Shown here: positions 9,055 through 17,531 of the stretch, in pieces
Numbering within the stretch: position 1 is the first letter of the stretch
Layout: each line of letters opens with the position of its first letter
Made by a program: the position numbers and the translations under genes
Notes under the pieces: generated by a model
Told to the model about the DNA's origin: nothing
What the model saw: only the letters and a program-made list of their open reading frames with translations
Database searches by the model: none
Virus record (IMG/VR): IMGVR_UViG_3300044627_000709
Span: 1-30,754 of that record
Length of the DNA stretch: 30,754 nucleotides
Direction: 5' to 3' (one strand)
Source of the DNA: a virus

Positions 9055-9518
9055 ACGAATAGGTCGGCTCTATATTTTAACTCAGTTGTGATACTAGACT
9101 TTTGAGCGTAATAAGTTTGCATATCAATTAAGTTCTGTCGATAAGCAAAATCTGTCGCAATCCTTTTAAGCATAGCAACTTTAAGGTCTTGAGGCAAAGG
9201 ATTTGACACATTAAATCCAGCTGAGTAAATGTAATTTTCAACTTCAGTTTCGTCAGTTGTAACATCTGAAACCCAAGGTCCAATTGGATAAATCCTTTCT
9301 GCTCGCTTATTATTTGAAACAGTAACATTACGTTGAACGTAAAGCATACCGCTTGCCTTTTCAGACTCAATCCTTGCAGCTGGAATCAATTGGCTAGTTA
9401 ACAAACTATCCCAATCTGAATAGTCAATCTGTAACCAAGCTTTAGCTTCTGCCAATGTAATTGGCTCGGTTGCTACTTGATAATTGTAGCTAATGTCTAA
9501 AGGTCTAACAACGCTCAT
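9051..9518 (-). CDS. Head-tail connector, gp6-like
   Basis: The 155-residue protein contains the family hallmark near its start (EPITLAEAKAWLQID), followed by a helix with DSLLTSQLIPAARIESE. This is the helical core of gp6/gp15-type adaptors that bind under the portal. The C-terminal helical part (DLKVAMLKRIATDFAYRQN) also fits. The start codon overlaps the stop of the preceding 46-residue gene. Confidence 0.85.
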   Translation of the reverse strand: MSVVRPLDISYNYQVATEPITLAEAKAWLQIDYSDWDSLLTSQLIPAARIESEKASGMLYVQRNVTVSNNKRAERIYPIGPWVSDVTTDETEVENYIYSAGFNVSNPLPQDLKVAMLKRIATDFAYRQNLIDMQTYYAQKSSITTELKYRADLFV

Positions 9519-9655
9519 TTCGTTTTAATTTTTTCTTTGTCCACTTTGACCCAAACGGCCATGCCTTTGTCAACCAAGTAGGTGTCATAGGTCTTGCCTA
9601 CGCTTAAAACCTCACCTTTTTGAAATGGCGCCAAGTCAATCAATAATTTTATCAT
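9515..9655 (-). CDS. Small structural-region protein, 46 residues
   Basis: A 46-codon frame starts at 9655 and ends in an ATGA overlap with the connector gene. The product begins MIKLLIDLAPFQKGEVLSV and continues through KTYDTYLVDKGMAVW. The pattern KG-[DE]V-x-x-V ... YLV-x-KG-x-A is common in small proteins encoded between capsid and connector genes of tailed phages. Their function is not known to me. The coupling makes it very likely to be translated. Confidence 0.7.
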   Translation of the reverse strand: MIKLLIDLAPFQKGEVLSVGKTYDTYLVDKGMAVWVKVDKEKIKTK

Positions 9656-9666
9656 AAATGTACCGA

Positions 9667-10209
9667 TTATTTTTGTAAATGTTTTTTATCATTCCAAGGC
9701 TCATCATCTGTCCAAAGTCGGTAACCATGAAAAACATAAAGAGACCTAATCAATCCAATCTTTAAATCTAACTCTTTAACCCTCATTGAAAACAAAGAAT
9801 CAAAAGCCAAACTATTTTCTGTAAACTTAATCTTTTTCCATGTTTTATACTGAAACGCCATAAAAAAGCCTGCGATATACTCTTTAATTTCTTGAATGCC
9901 TTCTTCTTTATATGAATTAGCTATCTCAAAATGATTTCTCACATTTAAATCGTAGTTAAAGGCATTCCTATGCAATTGGTGTTTTGACCTTAATCTGTTT
10001 GTGTAGCATCCAACCAAGCCAAATTTGTCTCCATCTAAAGACAACGCATCGTTTATTCTTTTGCCCCAGTCGGGAGTCAAATAAAGTATGTCACCATCTT
10101 GCATTACAATCCAATCATCGTCTTTTGCATTTAGGCTGGACAAGTATTCATTGTAGGCTTTTCCTATATCTTTATCTAAGCTAAAAGGATTGGAGTAAAA
10201 TATTCTCAT
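9667..10209 (-). CDS. Glycosyltransferase-like protein (GT-A fold), 180 residues
   Basis: The segment DDDWIVMQDGDILYLTPDWG (residues 31-50) matches the nucleotide-sugar/metal-binding DxD region of GT-A enzymes. The later AGFFMAFQYKTWKKI resembles the acceptor-side part of family 2 enzymes. It is short and lacks an obvious N-terminal nucleotide-binding strand, so it may be a trimmed enzyme or work with its neighbour, whose stop it overlaps. The A+T-rich composition matches the other genes of this cassette. Substrate unknown. Confidence 0.65.
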   Translation of the reverse strand: MRIFYSNPFSLDKDIGKAYNEYLSSLNAKDDDWIVMQDGDILYLTPDWGKRINDALSLDGDKFGLVGCYTNRLRSKHQLHRNAFNYDLNVRNHFEIANSYKEEGIQEIKEYIAGFFMAFQYKTWKKIKFTENSLAFDSLFSMRVKELDLKIGLIRSLYVFHGYRLWTDDEPWNDKKHLQK

Positions 10210-10898
10210 TTGTAATTTACAAATTCAGGGCGCTTCAAAAACTCTTCGTAAAGCTTCAAGTTTTTTTTACCGCTTTCTCTTCTATCATTAATTGATAAAG
10301 AAGAATTAACCGCAAACCTCCAATCTAAAACATCAAATAAATCTAGGCTATTTTTTACATCCATAAATGCATGAGGAGTTAATCCTAAGTCGTGTATTCT
10401 TTGAGAATATTCTACGTGTTCAAATCCCCAAAGTCCAAATTCAGGTCTCATTCCACCAGCTACTTGAATGCATATATTTTTTAAGTAAAGCATACATCCA
10501 TTTGGCGCAGTATATGTCATTAATCCTTCATATTCACCGCTAACCCTAATCGAAGGACTATAAATAACATTGTTGCTTTTTTTATCAAAGGTCAAGCACA
10601 AATGGTTTACTTCAGAATTAATGTATGGCTTATGCCAATCATCTGATTTAGGTCTTACATCGTCATCGCAAAGAAAAATGTGGTCATATTCATCGGCTAA
10701 CTCTAAACACTTGTTTTTAGCGTTAGCTATTCCAACATTTTGCTCAAACCGATAATTAGATTTTACTGGATTTATAGATGCGTCATCAACTACAAAAATT
10801 GTAGCATTGGATGGCAGATACTTTTCCCATTCGCTTAATGTTTCGTCAAATACTTCTTTTCGATTGTGCGTTGTTATGCAGACTGCGATTGTTTCCAT
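10206..10898 (-). CDS. Family 2 glycosyltransferase
   Basis: The protein has 230 residues. The N-terminus IAVCITTHNRKEVFDETLSE is the typical GT2 start, followed by ATIFVVDDAS and the metal-binding motif FLCDDDV at about residue 76. A later GGMRPEFGLWGFEHVEYSQR matches the GxxxExFxxWGxEDxE-type catalytic region, with Glu and His in place. It would transfer a sugar from a nucleotide donor. The acceptor could be a virion protein, phage DNA or a host glycan, and the sequence does not decide this. Confidence 0.85.
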   Translation of the reverse strand: METIAVCITTHNRKEVFDETLSEWEKYLPSNATIFVVDDASINPVKSNYRFEQNVGIANAKNKCLELADEYDHIFLCDDDVRPKSDDWHKPYINSEVNHLCLTFDKKSNNVIYSPSIRVSGEYEGLMTYTAPNGCMLYLKNICIQVAGGMRPEFGLWGFEHVEYSQRIHDLGLTPHAFMDVKNSLDLFDVLDWRFAVNSSLSINDRRESGKKNLKLYEEFLKRPEFVNYK

Positions 10899-12184
10899 TC
10901 TAAGAATTTTGGATGTTCTGAAAATAAATTTTGATTATATTTTTGATTGAATAACTCTAGCTTGGACCACATCAAATCATTTCTATCATTAATGTTTCTT
11001 TGTTTTAATGTTTGGCTACCCAAATGATTTACTTTAGCCGAAGGAACCAACATTGGAGGCATATCAATTTTCTTTAACTGCTCAATTAATGAATTGTCAG
11101 CAAACCAAAAATCAAAATCCTCATCAAGGCCACCAATTTCTTTGTACAATGACCTTTTCATCATAAATGCCCAACCTGATAAGTTTCTTCCGCATTCCCA
11201 TCCTTTTTCATTTTCTGTGACATCCTTTTGCCTAAAGTCAGCCATTGCAATAGGACTAACAATAGGATAGTCAGCAGCTAACAAACCATGCAACCAGCCA
11301 TTTTTAAATATCAAGTCATTGTTACAAAACATGACCCAAGGAGCGTTACCTCTAATTGCACCAAAATTTAAAAATTTGTTATAGTTAAATTTTGAATGAG
11401 GATTGTATGTCGCTGCATTTTTATAAAACAAATTATTTTTTTCTTCTATAACAATACAATTGACTTCCAAGCCATTTGCTGCTTGTATGCAACTATCAAT
11501 CGCTTGCTGAGTCATTCTTGACCCCATTTTTGTAGCATTTGAAATAAACACCACATCTACAATTGGATTCATATTACCTTTTCGTTTATTTCTTATGTGA
11601 GGGATATACTCTTGAGCAACGGTTGTTAAATCGCTATAATCGTAATGGTAAAGAACTTTATTAATTTTAAACTCTGAGTTTAAATGCGGTTTTAAAATCT
11701 TTGCATAAGCAGCATCCTCAGCTCTAGGTAAACTAGGAAAAGAAACCTTTGTAGAAACTTCCTTTTTTATTACTGCAATATGATTTGGCAATCTATAATA
11801 AGCTTCCTCTGTATTGTAGTCGTTAGGAAAATCTTTAGAATAGTAACAGATTTTAGGATTGTTGCCATTTAGTGAAACAGAAACCTCAAATACAATTGAA
11901 TCTGCATCAGAATCAATTGCCTCTAAAATAGTTGAAATGTAATCAGGCTCAATTCGGTCGTCACAATCAACAAATGAAATGTATTTACCGCTTGCTATGC
12001 TAATCATAAGATTTCTTTTATCACCTAGCATAATGGTTTTATTATCTATTAAATAAATAATTTCAACCTCCTTTTGTTCTTGTTCTGGCAATGCCTCTAA
12101 TTGACCATAAAGCATATCCAATGATTTAGGCAAAAAGGTATTTCTTCGGCCTGCTACTGAAGGGACTAAAATTGATAATTTCAT
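10874..12184 (-). CDS. Two-domain glycosyltransferase
   Basis: There are 436 residues with two GT-A-like halves. The first has MKLSILVPSVAGR at the start and the metal-binding YISFVDCDDRIEPDY at about residues 88-102. The second begins near residue 210 (VDVVFISNATKMGS) and has APWVMFCNNDLIFKNGW near residue 290, then GGLDEDFDFWFADNSL, the usual acceptor/catalytic segment. Both domains look intact, so two linkages or a repeating disaccharide are possible. It overlaps its downstream glycosyltransferase by 25 bp and the upstream methyltransferase by 4 bp. Confidence 0.8.
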   Translation of the reverse strand: MKLSILVPSVAGRRNTFLPKSLDMLYGQLEALPEQEQKEVEIIYLIDNKTIMLGDKRNLMISIASGKYISFVDCDDRIEPDYISTILEAIDSDADSIVFEVSVSLNGNNPKICYYSKDFPNDYNTEEAYYRLPNHIAVIKKEVSTKVSFPSLPRAEDAAYAKILKPHLNSEFKINKVLYHYDYSDLTTVAQEYIPHIRNKRKGNMNPIVDVVFISNATKMGSRMTQQAIDSCIQAANGLEVNCIVIEEKNNLFYKNAATYNPHSKFNYNKFLNFGAIRGNAPWVMFCNNDLIFKNGWLHGLLAADYPIVSPIAMADFRQKDVTENEKGWECGRNLSGWAFMMKRSLYKEIGGLDEDFDFWFADNSLIEQLKKIDMPPMLVPSAKVNHLGSQTLKQRNINDRNDLMWSKLELFNQKYNQNLFSEHPKFLEWKQSQSA

Positions 12185-12720
12185 TTAAACCAAATTATTC
12201 CTGTACCTGAATGATGACCAATATCTGTCCAATCTGCTTTCTGCTCTGGAATTTGTTCCCAAAGTTTAGAAAGCTCATCAAAAAGCACAATATCATCCAT
12301 TAGAACTATTCCTTTCCATTTAATTTCTCTTAAATGATTTAATACTTCTTGTTCGTAAATTCCATCATGCATAGTGTCAATAAACAATAAATCAAAAGAA
12401 TCATCAATAAATTTATGACCATTTTCCATTATTGAAAACTTAACATTCTCAGGCTTATCATTTAAAGAAATATAATCTTCAACATCATAGGTAAATACCT
12501 TGTTTCCTGATTTAGATAGACAAAGAGCTGAATGACCTCTAAAAGTCCCTAATTCCATAATATTACCTTTTAACTGGCCACCAATCCATGCAAGTAATCT
12601 ATAATGCTCTTCTCCAGCTTTCATATCTATATATTGAAAATTGGTATCATCATTTGGAATTGATTCCATGATTTTAATCATGTCAATTGAATTAAGCGTT
12701 TTTTTTGTAGGTTTTTTCAT
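12181..12720 (-). CDS. Class I SAM-dependent methyltransferase
   Basis: The Rossmann motif I is GNIMELGTFRGHSALCLS, followed by motif II (VFTYDVEDY), an FDLLFIDTMHDGIYEQE segment and GIVLMDDI. This is the arrangement of Methyltransf_24 / cephalosporin hydroxylase-like methyltransferases that often accompany glycosyltransferases. I use the ATG at 12720 (MKKPTKKTLNS), two bases after the preceding stop, rather than one 18 bp upstream that would overlap the Cys-rich gene. The product has 179 residues. It may methylate a sugar made by the adjacent enzymes. Confidence 0.75.
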   Translation of the reverse strand: MKKPTKKTLNSIDMIKIMESIPNDDTNFQYIDMKAGEEHYRLLAWIGGQLKGNIMELGTFRGHSALCLSKSGNKVFTYDVEDYISLNDKPENVKFSIMENGHKFIDDSFDLLFIDTMHDGIYEQEVLNHLREIKWKGIVLMDDIVLFDELSKLWEQIPEQKADWTDIGHHSGTGIIWFK

Positions 12721-12722
12721 AA

Positions 12723-12899
12723 TTATATTTCGCCACAAGGCTTACAATTCTTTTTGAAATATACTTTGCAATCAGTCCCTTCGTGGTTGCATGGTTCGTC
12801 ATTAAAGTAAACCTGACCTTCAGTAGCCTTAGAAGTAAACCGAAGGCAAGATAATTTTAGCTTGCATCTTTGAGGCTTACACATTGTAAATTCTGCCAT
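12723..12899 (-). CDS. Cys-rich mini-protein, 58 residues
   Basis: The frame starts MAEFTMCKPQRCKLKLSC and contains eight Cys, with the pattern C-x4-C-x5-C-x-R-F-T-S-K, then YFNDEP and C-x4-C-x6-C-x2-C. This spacing suggests metal binding. The same C-x4-C-x5-C-x-R-[FY]-T-[SA]-K signature occurs in the plus-strand protein at 28158-28406. The gene lies just after the capsid terminator and two bases before the methyltransferase. No promoter is obvious in the 45 bases upstream. Confidence 0.75.
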   Translation of the reverse strand: MAEFTMCKPQRCKLKLSCLRFTSKATEGQVYFNDEPCNHEGTDCKVYFKKNCKPCGEI

Positions 12900-12944
12900 A
12901 GTTTATTATTTATTTTTTAAAGTAAGTGATTTTGAACGCTTTAA

Positions 12945-12978
12945 ACAAAAAAAGGCGGGAAATTTTCCCGCCCTTTTA
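12945..12978 (-). terminator. Strong intrinsic terminator after the capsid gene
   Basis: The stem GGCGGGAAA / TTTCCCGCC (12954-12972) is followed on the minus strand by seven T at 12953-12947. It lies 26 bp after the capsid stop. It probably limits read-through into the glycosyltransferase cassette. A shorter T stretch on the other side makes weak plus-strand activity possible. Confidence 0.9.
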
Positions 12979-13003
12979 CACTAAACACAAACACCAAACA
13001 CTA

Positions 13004-14275
13004 TTAAGTAGTCTCAAGGATAGCCTTTGCAGCTGCAAAAGTTCCTTTAACCAATACTGGAGTATCGTTAGCAGAGATAAACTGAACCAAACGCTGCTCA
13101 ATTCTTACAGTCTTCAAGTTGTCGATAAAGTCATCACCTGACTCACCAATTGCTACTTGCAAACCGCTTCTCAAACGTACGTTGATTACTGAAAGGTCAC
13201 CACCTACGAAGTTAGCAGCAGTTCCAGTCAAAGCGTTAGTTGGGATAATGTTTACACCCCAAGCAGTAATTCCACCTTGTGCATTGAAAGTAACGCCAGC
13301 TGGCAAGATATATTGCTTTTCTGCATCCTTCTCAGAAAGCATCAAGTGATATTGTCCAGTCTCAACGAATACGCCAGTAGCAGTTCCGTTTGCAGCTCTT
13401 ACTTGAGCGATGATTCCGTGGATAACATCCCAGTTAGTAGCAGACTCAACACCACCAGCCATTGAACCGCCAGTGAAAGTGGTAGACTTAGACAACAAAC
13501 CAGCAAGCTGAGGAGAAGTTCCGTTACCAGTGAACAACTGGTTTTCAATTACAGTCTCAACACGCTTAACGCCATTGGATTGGATGTAAGAAGCCAAGTA
13601 AGCGGCATCCTCAAGCATTTCCATAGAAACCTTCATGTGAACACCAATCTTTTCAACCTTAGCTCTCTGCTCCTTGTATTGTACGTCGATTTGAGTTTTC
13701 TCAACACCTTCGCCAATCATTACTGGAGTTCCTTGTTGGTCGTATTCTTCAACCCATACTGCATACTGAGTACCGATTGCTCCAACGCTTGCGTTAGCAA
13801 GGTAAACCAACAAACGCTGACGGATAGGAGAAACAACACCTGTAAACTCAGAGATTGTTACTTGTCCTGAAGACGCTTCGTTAGCAATAGTTGAAGCTAA
13901 AGTGATAGTCCCAACTGACTTCTCGTTAATTTCAAATACCAAAGGAGCCTTAAGACGAGCGTTAGGCTCATTCTTCAAACGCTCGATTTCAGCTTTAACT
14001 GGAGCGTAAGCCTTAATAAATGCAGTCTTGAAATCTTCTGCACTTACTTCTTTCTCAACTGCGCTTTTTTGCATAGCGATGTCAAGCTTGTCAAGTTGCT
14101 TTTGCATTTCTGCTGCATCTTCTTTACTTACTACATTGTCGAATGATTTCAACAATGCTTCAGCCTTTTCGAAAGCCTCGTTAGCTTTCACCTCTGCATT
14201 GCTTGCTTTAGCCTTAAGAGCCTCGCCAGCTTCTGCAATCACTGCCTTTACGGCATCAATTGTTAGATTTTCCAT
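13004..14275 (-). CDS. HK97-fold major capsid protein
   Basis: This 423-residue protein has the layout of HK97-type capsids: an N-terminal helical, Ala/Glu/Lys-rich segment (residues 1 to about 105) typical of the scaffolding delta domain that the protease removes, then the shell domain. Shell features include FTGVVSPIRQRLLVYL, MKVSMEMLEDAAYLASYIQS, an ENQLFTGNGTSPQ loop and FVGGDLSVINVRLRSG. It follows the prohead protease (12-bp overlap) and has higher G+C than the genes after it (28 of 60 bases in 13201-13260). The cleavage site is probably near residue 100-110 (inference). Confidence 0.9.
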   Translation of the reverse strand: MENLTIDAVKAVIAEAGEALKAKASNAEVKANEAFEKAEALLKSFDNVVSKEDAAEMQKQLDKLDIAMQKSAVEKEVSAEDFKTAFIKAYAPVKAEIERLKNEPNARLKAPLVFEINEKSVGTITLASTIANEASSGQVTISEFTGVVSPIRQRLLVYLANASVGAIGTQYAVWVEEYDQQGTPVMIGEGVEKTQIDVQYKEQRAKVEKIGVHMKVSMEMLEDAAYLASYIQSNGVKRVETVIENQLFTGNGTSPQLAGLLSKSTTFTGGSMAGGVESATNWDVIHGIIAQVRAANGTATGVFVETGQYHLMLSEKDAEKQYILPAGVTFNAQGGITAWGVNIIPTNALTGTAANFVGGDLSVINVRLRSGLQVAIGESGDDFIDNLKTVRIEQRLVQFISANDTPVLVKGTFAAAKAILETT

Positions 14276-15294
14276 GATTCAAATTGTTTTTTAAGTTCGT
14301 TAATTGTTATTATTTCGACCTCCTCGGCTTTCTTAATTTCCAAAGTAGGCTCAGCTGGCTTTAGAAACTCCAAAAGTGATTTAAGTTGATTTTCTAGTTT
14401 TTCAAGTGTTTCATCCGTTGCGTCAGATGTCTTTACAAACTTCTCAAGTCTGCTAAGATATTCGAATGCATCAGACTCGCTTTTTAAGTCAATAAATGTG
14501 GTCTCAGGATTAGCACCTAAGAATTGAACGGCAGAACCCTCATACATCATTACCTCTTTAATTAGGTTAGCTTTGGCCTCTTGGTCGAACTGCTCTTTAA
14601 TAGTTCTAAAGCCAAACGAATGCTGGTTGATTAGTTCGCTTTCAATCATCTTTTGAAAGTCTTGGCCAGCAGCATGAGAGCCAATCTTTGCTTCGTAACG
14701 CAATCCTTTATTGTCTTCGTAAAGATTAGTGATTTTTGCGACAACCTTGTTTTTGTCATGGTCAAGCAAATACTTGATAAGCTGCTTTCCTTGCGGTCCA
14801 CGTTCCATGATTGTCTTGGTAAACGCTCCAGCTTCGATAACGTCACCATCAAGGTCTTTATTGCCAAAAACGGCAAAGTAACCCGAAACAATACCTTGTT
14901 TCATGTCGCTATCTGTAAAGCCTTGGTTTAATCCTTTTTTTACGAAACCCATATCGCTATTATCTTTTATTTCACCTAATTCTCTCAATTTACTTCTGCT
15001 CCATCCTAAAGCAGCCTTACCACCCCAAGCGTCATACATAAGCAATCCGCAACCATCTGAATAAGACGTGGAGGCTTGTAAATCAACCTCGTGACGGCTT
15101 AAATACGAATACATTCGCTTAATGGTGTCAACGGACAGAGGCTCGCCGTTTGCAAGCTGGTTGGCTCTTTGTTTGCCTACTGGCGTACCACAAGGCCCCC
15201 AACCATTCTCCTCAACATATTTCAAAACCCTTCTAGCGTTATTTCTAACTGACTGAGGATAATCGGAATATGATTGCTCGGCTTTTTCTAGCAT
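14263..15294 (-). CDS. HK97-family prohead protease with N-terminal accessory domain
   Basis: There are 343 residues in three parts. Residues 10-105 form an extra domain (RRVLKYVEENGWGPCGTPVG, later RANQLANGEPLS and MYSYLSRHEVD) also seen in other phage proteases. Residues 130-250 are the S78 protease: SGYFAVFGNKDLDGD, a likely catalytic His in LLDHD (H179) and Ser in QHSFGF (S226). The C-terminus (about 270-343) is charged and helical and may act as scaffold. It would trim the capsid delta domain during maturation. The promoter at 15311 gives it its own transcript start. Confidence 0.85.
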   Translation of the reverse strand: MLEKAEQSYSDYPQSVRNNARRVLKYVEENGWGPCGTPVGKQRANQLANGEPLSVDTIKRMYSYLSRHEVDLQASTSYSDGCGLLMYDAWGGKAALGWSRSKLRELGEIKDNSDMGFVKKGLNQGFTDSDMKQGIVSGYFAVFGNKDLDGDVIEAGAFTKTIMERGPQGKQLIKYLLDHDKNKVVAKITNLYEDNKGLRYEAKIGSHAAGQDFQKMIESELINQHSFGFRTIKEQFDQEAKANLIKEVMMYEGSAVQFLGANPETTFIDLKSESDAFEYLSRLEKFVKTSDATDETLEKLENQLKSLLEFLKPAEPTLEIKKAEEVEIITINELKKQFESWKI

Positions 15295-15310
15295 TGCTTA
15301 TTCGTTTACC

Positions 15311-15344
15311 CAAATATACAAATAAAAAAAATTAGGAAACAAAA
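15311..15344 (-). promoter_or_regulatory. Late promoter before the prohead protease
   Basis: TATATTTG (15318-15311, minus reading) lies 16 bases before the ATG, with leader GGTAAACGAATAAGCA. A candidate TTTTG (15344-15340) lies 21 bases upstream, at the long end of the accepted range. The box and leader match those of the tail tube and portal genes. Confidence 0.65.
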
Positions 15345-15349
15345 GGCGA

Positions 15350-16120
15350 TTAAATCACAAATGCATTAGGAAAGTTTCGGCGTGCATAAGACTCTGAAAC
15401 ATAAACAACAACGCAACTGCAATTTACTGTTTGAGCTGCTCCTCCGTTAATATCTCCTGGTTTGTCCATTTGTACAATGGTAAAATTAGGATTGGTAAAT
15501 TGAAAAAATAAGTCTGCTCTAATTGGTTTGTCTTGCGCTTGTATGTGCTGGATTCTTGGCTCTCTAGCTCCGCCGTGAATCCATATTTTCCAAAGTTGAG
15601 TTCCAGTTTGTCTTGCCCAATCTTCAGCAGATTTCTTTTTACCTTCATTGTAGGCTCGTGTTGATTCTGTCCTTGCTATTGCTCTTGCACGTTTTATGTC
15701 AGGGATAAACTCTAATAAAAGCCTTTCAATCTCAAAAGGATTTAATCCATCTTCAATACCTTGAGCAATAATTTCATTAACCTTTTTTTGAGTTGTGTTG
15801 GTTACATCCAAAATAAGCTGACCAAGATTTTGCAAAACCCAGTCCTTAATCCATTCCTTCCAAGTGTTTAAAAAGAAATTATCGGGAATAAAAGCCTTCT
15901 CTCTGTTGTCTTGTCTTATGCGATTAAACTCTTTGCGTGCTGAATCAACAAAAACATTTTGGTAAAACTCGATGTAAGCGTTTTGCATAGGCAACAATGG
16001 AACAACTGGTTTTGCCTGTTCCTTCAATGCCTCAGTAAATATTTTTACCCCAAGGCGTTCGTATCTCTTTAAGTCTGCTTGCGCTGACCTTCTAACCTTG
16101 GAATAATTTATTTTTCTCAT
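15350..16120 (-). CDS. Mu F-like / SPP1 gp7-like minor head protein
   Basis: The 256-residue protein carries the C-terminal signature of the phage Mu F-like domain: RARAIARTESTRAYNEGKKK, then LWKIWIHGGAREPRIQHIQAQ and the NCSCVVVYV cysteine motif. The N-terminal half is a long charged helix. Proteins of this family are carried in the procapsid and are thought to assist head assembly or DNA ejection. It lies directly after the portal gene, three bases apart, as in many siphophages. Confidence 0.85.
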   Translation of the reverse strand: MRKINYSKVRRSAQADLKRYERLGVKIFTEALKEQAKPVVPLLPMQNAYIEFYQNVFVDSARKEFNRIRQDNREKAFIPDNFFLNTWKEWIKDWVLQNLGQLILDVTNTTQKKVNEIIAQGIEDGLNPFEIERLLLEFIPDIKRARAIARTESTRAYNEGKKKSAEDWARQTGTQLWKIWIHGGAREPRIQHIQAQDKPIRADLFFQFTNPNFTIVQMDKPGDINGGAAQTVNCSCVVVYVSESYARRNFPNAFVI

Positions 16121-16123
16121 TGC

Positions 16124-17506
16124 TTAGGCTTGGAAATCTACAAAGTCAGTAGCTGCATTACCTAAAGCCTCCTCGCTTGGAATTACGTTGCTTGGAATCC
16201 AATGCACATCCATTGCTGGGTCTTCGCTTGCGTGCCAGTTTAGTAGGCTTCTAACCTCGTTACCAGTAAAGTAAGGTGACTTGCCATAAGTGTCAAGAAT
16301 TACCTTTACATCGGGTTGCAACTCGCTAAAGCTAGAAATATCAAAGTCAATAACGTAATCCATGCCATAAGACTTGCCAATCCATTGAGTAAACTTCTCC
16401 TCAATCATTTGAAGCTGCGGCATAATTACGTCAGTAACCAAAGCCTTTTGAGCGCCTTCTAAGTTGGCATAAGTAGCGTTAGAGGTAAATAATACTGGAT
16501 TAACTCCCCAAAGACCGCAAAGGGTCTGCAAGTCCATGTTTTGAGAGTTAATGATATCCATTGCAACTGGAGACAATCCGATTGCATCGTAACGCAAAGG
16601 AATGGAAGAGGCAACGATTTTATTAATGTTTTTATTGCCATTAATACGTTCGTCAATTCTTTCATCCATTTTTGCCCTTTGGTCAGGCGATGGCCAAAAC
16701 TCAGGGTTTGTAATGTTAGGCGAAATAATACCTTTGGCGCCTCCGTTTTGGAAAGTCTTTTGCTTTGCTTCGGTCGCTTCGTTGTTTGCTTGCAAGGTCT
16801 TTAAACCAGCCAATAGGGGAGGCATACCTCTAAGTTGTGCGCCGTTCAAATCCCAAGTAAGGTTTGTTGTTTTGATGTGCAATACTTGGTCTGCTGGTAT
16901 CTCAATGTTTTGGTCGCCAATAATCAATTTGTAGCCTCTCACAGGCTCAAACAAATTACCAGCTACAATTTCTACATAGTTTGACGGCATTACGTACATC
17001 TCCTTAATCTTGCCCTTATTTGGTCCTTCAGCTGGAGAAAAGCCATAAACAAATATTTCACCGCTAGTATTGTACCACGTTAGCATGGCATCTAAAAACT
17101 CCGCCCAAGTTTGCATCGGGTTAGGGTTTTTAATTAGCTGGCTTACTGGGTCAGAGTAATTAACATCTTGCAGCTCTTTTTTTCTAAACGCTATGCTTTG
17201 CAATCTGTTTAACTCTTTAGAGTTGTATTTCCCTCCTCTGTATTTCTTTGCTGATTCAGTTTCTTTATAAACGTAAGTAGGGCATTGCTTACCCTTCTCT
17301 GCTATTTTTCGAATAATTGAATAAACTAAAGCGTTTCCCTTGTAACCTTGGTCAATAAAAGTTTGCTGGTTTGAGTCATACCAAACAACAAGAGTCGAAG
17401 CCGTAAATTGGCCGTATAGGATTTGATTGAGCAGATTTACATCGGGATAAGTCTTGGTTGGCATGACTTGTGGCGTGATGTAATTCTGAAGAGCCTTTAA
17501 TAGCAT
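16124..17506 (-). CDS. Portal protein (HK97-like)
   Basis: The 460 residues show typical portal segments: an N-terminal YKGNALVYSIIRKIAEKGKQ, a SQLIKNPNPMQTWAEFLDA stretch, GEIFVYGFSPAEGPN, a VLHIKTTNLTWDLNGAQLRG clip/stem region and a C-terminal NPVLFTSNATYANLEGAQKA. It forms the dodecameric DNA channel that docks the terminase. Position after the large terminase supports it. The ATG at 17506 is chosen because the nearby ATG at 17511 is out of frame and stops at once. Confidence 0.9.
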   Translation of the reverse strand: MLLKALQNYITPQVMPTKTYPDVNLLNQILYGQFTASTLVVWYDSNQQTFIDQGYKGNALVYSIIRKIAEKGKQCPTYVYKETESAKKYRGGKYNSKELNRLQSIAFRKKELQDVNYSDPVSQLIKNPNPMQTWAEFLDAMLTWYNTSGEIFVYGFSPAEGPNKGKIKEMYVMPSNYVEIVAGNLFEPVRGYKLIIGDQNIEIPADQVLHIKTTNLTWDLNGAQLRGMPPLLAGLKTLQANNEATEAKQKTFQNGGAKGIISPNITNPEFWPSPDQRAKMDERIDERINGNKNINKIVASSIPLRYDAIGLSPVAMDIINSQNMDLQTLCGLWGVNPVLFTSNATYANLEGAQKALVTDVIMPQLQMIEEKFTQWIGKSYGMDYVIDFDISSFSELQPDVKVILDTYGKSPYFTGNEVRSLLNWHASEDPAMDVHWIPSNVIPSEEALGNAATDFVDFQA

Positions 17507-17522
17507 AGCATATTCGTTTTAA

Positions 17523-17530
17523 CAAATATA
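17523..17530 (-). promoter_or_regulatory. Late promoter -7 box before the portal gene
   Basis: TATATTTG lies exactly 16 bases before the portal ATG, followed by leader TTAAAACGAATATGCT, almost identical to that of the tail tube gene. The -33 position holds only an A/T run (CATTTTTAG), so this copy may be weaker or rely on a phage factor. Confidence 0.6.
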
Positions 17531-17531
17531 C

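Noticed and set aside
9128-9370. 80-codon minus-strand frame inside the gp6-like connector gene
   Set aside because: It is an alternative frame of a well-identified gene, rich in Leu/Phe from codon shift, without a recognisable domain.
14028-14294. Plus-strand frame of 88 codons opposite the capsid delta domain
   Set aside because: The Ala/Ser/Leu repeats mirror the Ala/Glu/Lys helix of the capsid gene. No promoter or leader.
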